Positions 6,451 through 11,497 of a stretch of 11,497 nt of DNA are shown here, piece by piece. Position numbers and translations under genes: made by a program. Position 1 is the stretch's first letter. Each line of letters opens with the position of its first letter. The notes beneath the pieces are model-generated. The model was not told where the DNA came from, searched no databases, and saw only the letters and a program-made list of their open reading frames with translations. The stretch is from Actinomycetota bacterium (GTDB taxonomy: Bacteria > Actinomycetota > Humimicrobiia > Humimicrobiales > Humimicrobiaceae): contig JAHILC010000198.1 in NCBI GenBank assembly GCA_018897225.1, positions 1 through 11,497 on the forward strand, given 5' to 3'.

Positions 6451-7407
6451 TTGAGAGCTTTAATAACAGGAATTACAGGCCAGGATGGTTCTTACCTGGC
6501 AGACCTATTACTTGAAAAGGGATACGAGGTTTACGGAATGGTCAGGAGATCATCTGTTGAAAAATTGGATAGGATTGAACATATAAGGAACAGGGTTAAA
6601 TTTGTTCAGGCAGATTTGCTTGACCAGCTTTCTATTATCAACGCAATAAGACAGGCTGATCCCGATGAGGTATATAATCTTGCAGCTATGTCTTTTGTAC
6701 CGACATCATGGAGCCAGCCTGTGCTGACAGGAGAGTTTACTGCTATAGGTGTTACAAGAATGCTAGAGGCTATCAGGCTAGTAAATAAGAATATCAAGTT
6801 TTACCAGGCATCCAGTTCTGAAATGTTTGGCAAAGTAAGGCAAAATCCTCAAAATGAAAATACGCCTTTTCATCCAAGGAGTCCTTATGGTGTTGCAAAG
6901 GTTTACGGGCATTATATTACTGTAAACTACAGGGAAAGTTATGGCATCTTTGCAGCAAGCGGTATACTTTTCAACCATGAGTCACCAAGAAGAGGGCTTG
7001 AATTTGTAACGAAAAAAGTTACAAATGCTGTTGCAAAAATAAAACTAAGGCTTGCCGAAAGCCTTTATCTTGGCAATCTGGATGCTAAAAGAGATTGGGG
7101 ATATGCAAAAGATTACGTAGAGGCGATGTGGCTTATGCTGCAGCAGGGCACTCCTGATGATTATGTAATCAGCACCGGGGAGTCTCACAGTGTTAAGGAA
7201 TGGGTCCAAGCTTCATTTTCGTGTCTTGACCTTGACTGGGAGAAATATGTAAAAATGGATGAAAAACTGCTCCGCCCTGCAGAAGTTGACCTTTTAATTG
7301 GCGATTCTACAAAGGCAAGGGATAAACTTGGATGGAAACCACAGGTTAATTTTGAAGGTCTTGTAAAGCTTATGGTTGAGCATGATTATAATGAGTTGAA
7401 AGTCTGA
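6451..7407 (+). CDS. gmd: GDP-mannose 4,6-dehydratase
   Basis: Gmd converts GDP-mannose to GDP-4-keto-6-deoxy-D-mannose, the branch-point precursor of GDP-rhamnose, GDP-fucose and related sugars, using tightly bound NADP. The sequence shows [19 protein letters not shown] (6-24, cofactor site with the Gmd-specific GQDGSYL) and YGMVRRSS (28-35, NADP-preferring arginines). It also has [12 protein letters not shown] (76-87), catalytic SSSEMFG (121-127), Y146/K150 in [16 protein letters not shown] (174-182), and [21 protein letters not shown] (207-227). These are diagnostic. At 318 residues it is at the short end of the family but complete to [12 protein letters not shown] near the C-terminus. TTG 6451 gives MRALITG and has a perfect Shine-Dalgarno. 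It sits between the guanylyltransferase that makes its substrate and the mutase; the reductase for its product is two genes upstream. Confidence 0.95.
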   Translation: MRALITGITGQDGSYLADLLLEKGYEVYGMVRRSSVEKLDRIEHIRNRVKFVQADLLDQLSIINAIRQADPDEVYNLAAMSFVPTSWSQPVLTGEFTAIGVTRMLEAIRLVNKNIKFYQASSSEMFGKVRQNPQNENTPFHPRSPYGVAKVYGHYITVNYRESYGIFAASGILFNHESPRRGLEFVTKKVTNAVAKIKLRLAESLYLGNLDAKRDWGYAKDYVEAMWLMLQQGTPDDYVISTGESHSVKEWVQASFSCLDLDWEKYVKMDEKLLRPAEVDLLIGDSTKARDKLGWKPQVNFEGLVKLMVEHDYNELKV

Positions 7408-7458
7408 AAGAAATACTTTTCATTATTATTTTGTGCCTTGAAAGGAATGGTTATAAAA

Positions 7459-8881
7459 ATGAAAGAAGAAATTAAATTTGGAACAGATGGCTGGAGAGGC
7501 ATAATTGGATTTGATTTTGTTGAGGAAAAAGTAAAAATCATCTCCAGTGGGATAAGTGAATACCTGAATGAGAAAAATAAGACTAAAAATTGCCCCGGCG
7601 AAGTAATCGTAGGATATGACACCCGTTTCCTGTCAAATAAGTTTGCAGAAACAGCTGCAAGAATTTTTGCCGAAAATGGAATTTCTACCCGGATTTCCAG
7701 CAGTTATGTAACTGCGCCGATGCTTTCTTATGCTGTTGTTAAAAACAACGCCGACCTTGGTATCATGATTACAGCAAGCCATAATCCTTACTATTATAAT
7801 GGCTACAAAATAAAAGGCCCTTATGGAGGCTCTGCAACTCCTGATATAGTGTCAGAAATTGAAAAAAAGGTAAATGCTTTAAACAGCGTGGGAAAAAACA
7901 GCGGCCATGCTTATAAAGATATAAGCAAACTGGATTTAGCGCCGGATTACAAGAAATATATTTTAAGCCTGGTAGATGTAGATATCATAAAAGGTTTTAA
8001 ATTTCCATTGCTTATTGATCCAATGTATGGAGCAGGACAAACTACTTATAAGGATATTTTACAGTCACTAAATCCCTCAGAAGTGTATGAAATCCATTCA
8101 AATATAAACACATCTTTTGGCGGGATTAACCCTGAACCAATAGGAGATAATTTAAATGAAGCTATTTCAGCATTAAAAGAAAAACACTGCAAACTGGCAA
8201 TTTGCCTTGACGGTGATGGGGATAGGATAGGCGCGATTGGTGAGGAAGGCAATTTTATCAGCTCTCATCATATTTTTGCCATTGTTTTGAATTACCTTGT
8301 CAAGTATAAGAAGCTTTATGGCAAAGTTGTAAAGACATTTACCACTTCCTCAATAATTGATAGGATATGCGCAAAATATGACCTTGAACTTATAACTACG
8401 CCTGTAGGATTTAAATATATCATCAAGGAAATTTTATCTGGCGGAGTAATAATGGGTGGTGAAGAGAGCGGTGGACTATGGGCAAGCGGCTACATACCTG
8501 AAAGAGATGGAATGTTGATGGGTCTTATCCTTCTTGAAGTTCTTTGCAGGCAGCATAAAACTATCAATGAGATTCTTGGGGATATTTACAATGAATTTGG
8601 ATATTTTGTTTACAGAAGGCAGGACTACGGGACTGACCCTTATAAAAAAGAGAAATTAAATAAATTGCTTTCAACCGGGACCCCGGAGCTTTTAAAAAAT
8701 GAGGGCGCCGGGGAACCTGTTACTGTTGACGGCTACAAATATTTTTTGGATGATGGAAGCTGGCTTATGATAAGAGTATCTGGCACCGAAGCAGTTACCA
8801 GAGTTTATGTTGAAAGCAGTTCAAGCCAAAGGCTGGATTATCTTCATAAATTAGGTAAAAAGATTATTGAAAGGGATATGA

Positions 8882-8898
<17 letters not shown>
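7459..8898 (+). CDS. Phosphomannomutase/phosphoglucomutase (alpha-D-phosphohexomutase family)
   Basis: The family interconverts hexose-6-phosphates and hexose-1-phosphates through a phosphoserine; here mannose-6-P to mannose-1-P is the role expected from context. From ATG 7459 the protein has 479 residues in four domains. FGTDGWRGIIG is at the N-terminus, and the phosphoserine loop TASHNPYYYNGYK has its active Ser at 107. Metal loop DGDGDR is at 251-256, sugar-binding GGEESGG at 333-339, and phosphate-binding RVSGTE at 439-444. All key residues are present. The frame can be extended to a TTG at 7438 (486 residues), but no Shine-Dalgarno precedes that codon, while AAAGGA (7441-7446) suits the ATG with a somewhat long spacing. 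The gene's last 17 bases overlap the next gene. Phosphoglucomutase activity is equally possible, since these enzymes are often dual. Confidence 0.92.

Positions 8899-11497
<2,599 letters not shown>

Overview
This is an AT-rich stretch of what looks like a bacterial chromosome, with every confident gene on the + strand. It carries a surface-polysaccharide (glycan) assembly locus, and its last two genes belong to the S-adenosylmethionine (SAM) by-product and methionine salvage cycles. Intergenic DNA is extremely AT-rich. Shine-Dalgarno sites are strong in the second half and several genes start with TTG. A bifunctional phosphoglucose/phosphomannose isomerase together with a short-form adenosylhomocysteinase is the combination I associate with archaea, Thermotoga-like bacteria and deep-branching low-GC lineages such as some uncultured Actinomycetota. 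That placement is a guess; the window has no phylogenetic marker gene.

Layout. Bases 1-2637 hold three glycosyltransferase genes: a GT4 gene cut by the window start, a GT2 rhamnosyltransferase-like gene, and a GT2 gene with a C-terminal membrane region. Bases 2638-3387 are a very AT-rich interval holding one 70-residue Phd/YefM-like antitoxin gene with its own promoter region. The same interval has a small minus-strand reading frame of uncertain status and a GC-rich hairpin. A third GT2 gene follows (3388-4257), a paralogue of the second. Bases 4335-9958 are a compact run encoding GDP-4-keto-6-deoxymannose reductase (rmd-like), a mannose-1-phosphate guanylyltransferase-like protein, GDP-mannose 4,6-dehydratase (gmd), a phosphomannomutase/phosphoglucomutase and the bifunctional isomerase. 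The run continues into adenosylhomocysteinase (ahcY) and the first 95 codons of mtnA, whose start lies inside the end of ahcY.

How the genes work together. Read biochemically, the five sugar genes make a complete route: fructose-6-P to mannose-6-P (isomerase), to mannose-1-P (mutase), to GDP-mannose (guanylyltransferase), to GDP-4-keto-6-deoxymannose (Gmd), and to a GDP-6-deoxyhexose, most likely GDP-D-rhamnose (Rmd). The neighbouring GT2 and GT4 enzymes are natural users of that donor. The ahcY-mtnA pair clears S-adenosylhomocysteine and recycles methylthioribose-1-phosphate; its link to the sugar genes is shown only by tight co-directional spacing.

I see no clearly new biological system. 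The items most worth checking are the solitary antitoxin-like gene with its AT-only palindrome, the minus-strand mini-ORF and hairpin beside it, and the all-in-one GDP-deoxysugar operon joined to ahcY-mtnA.
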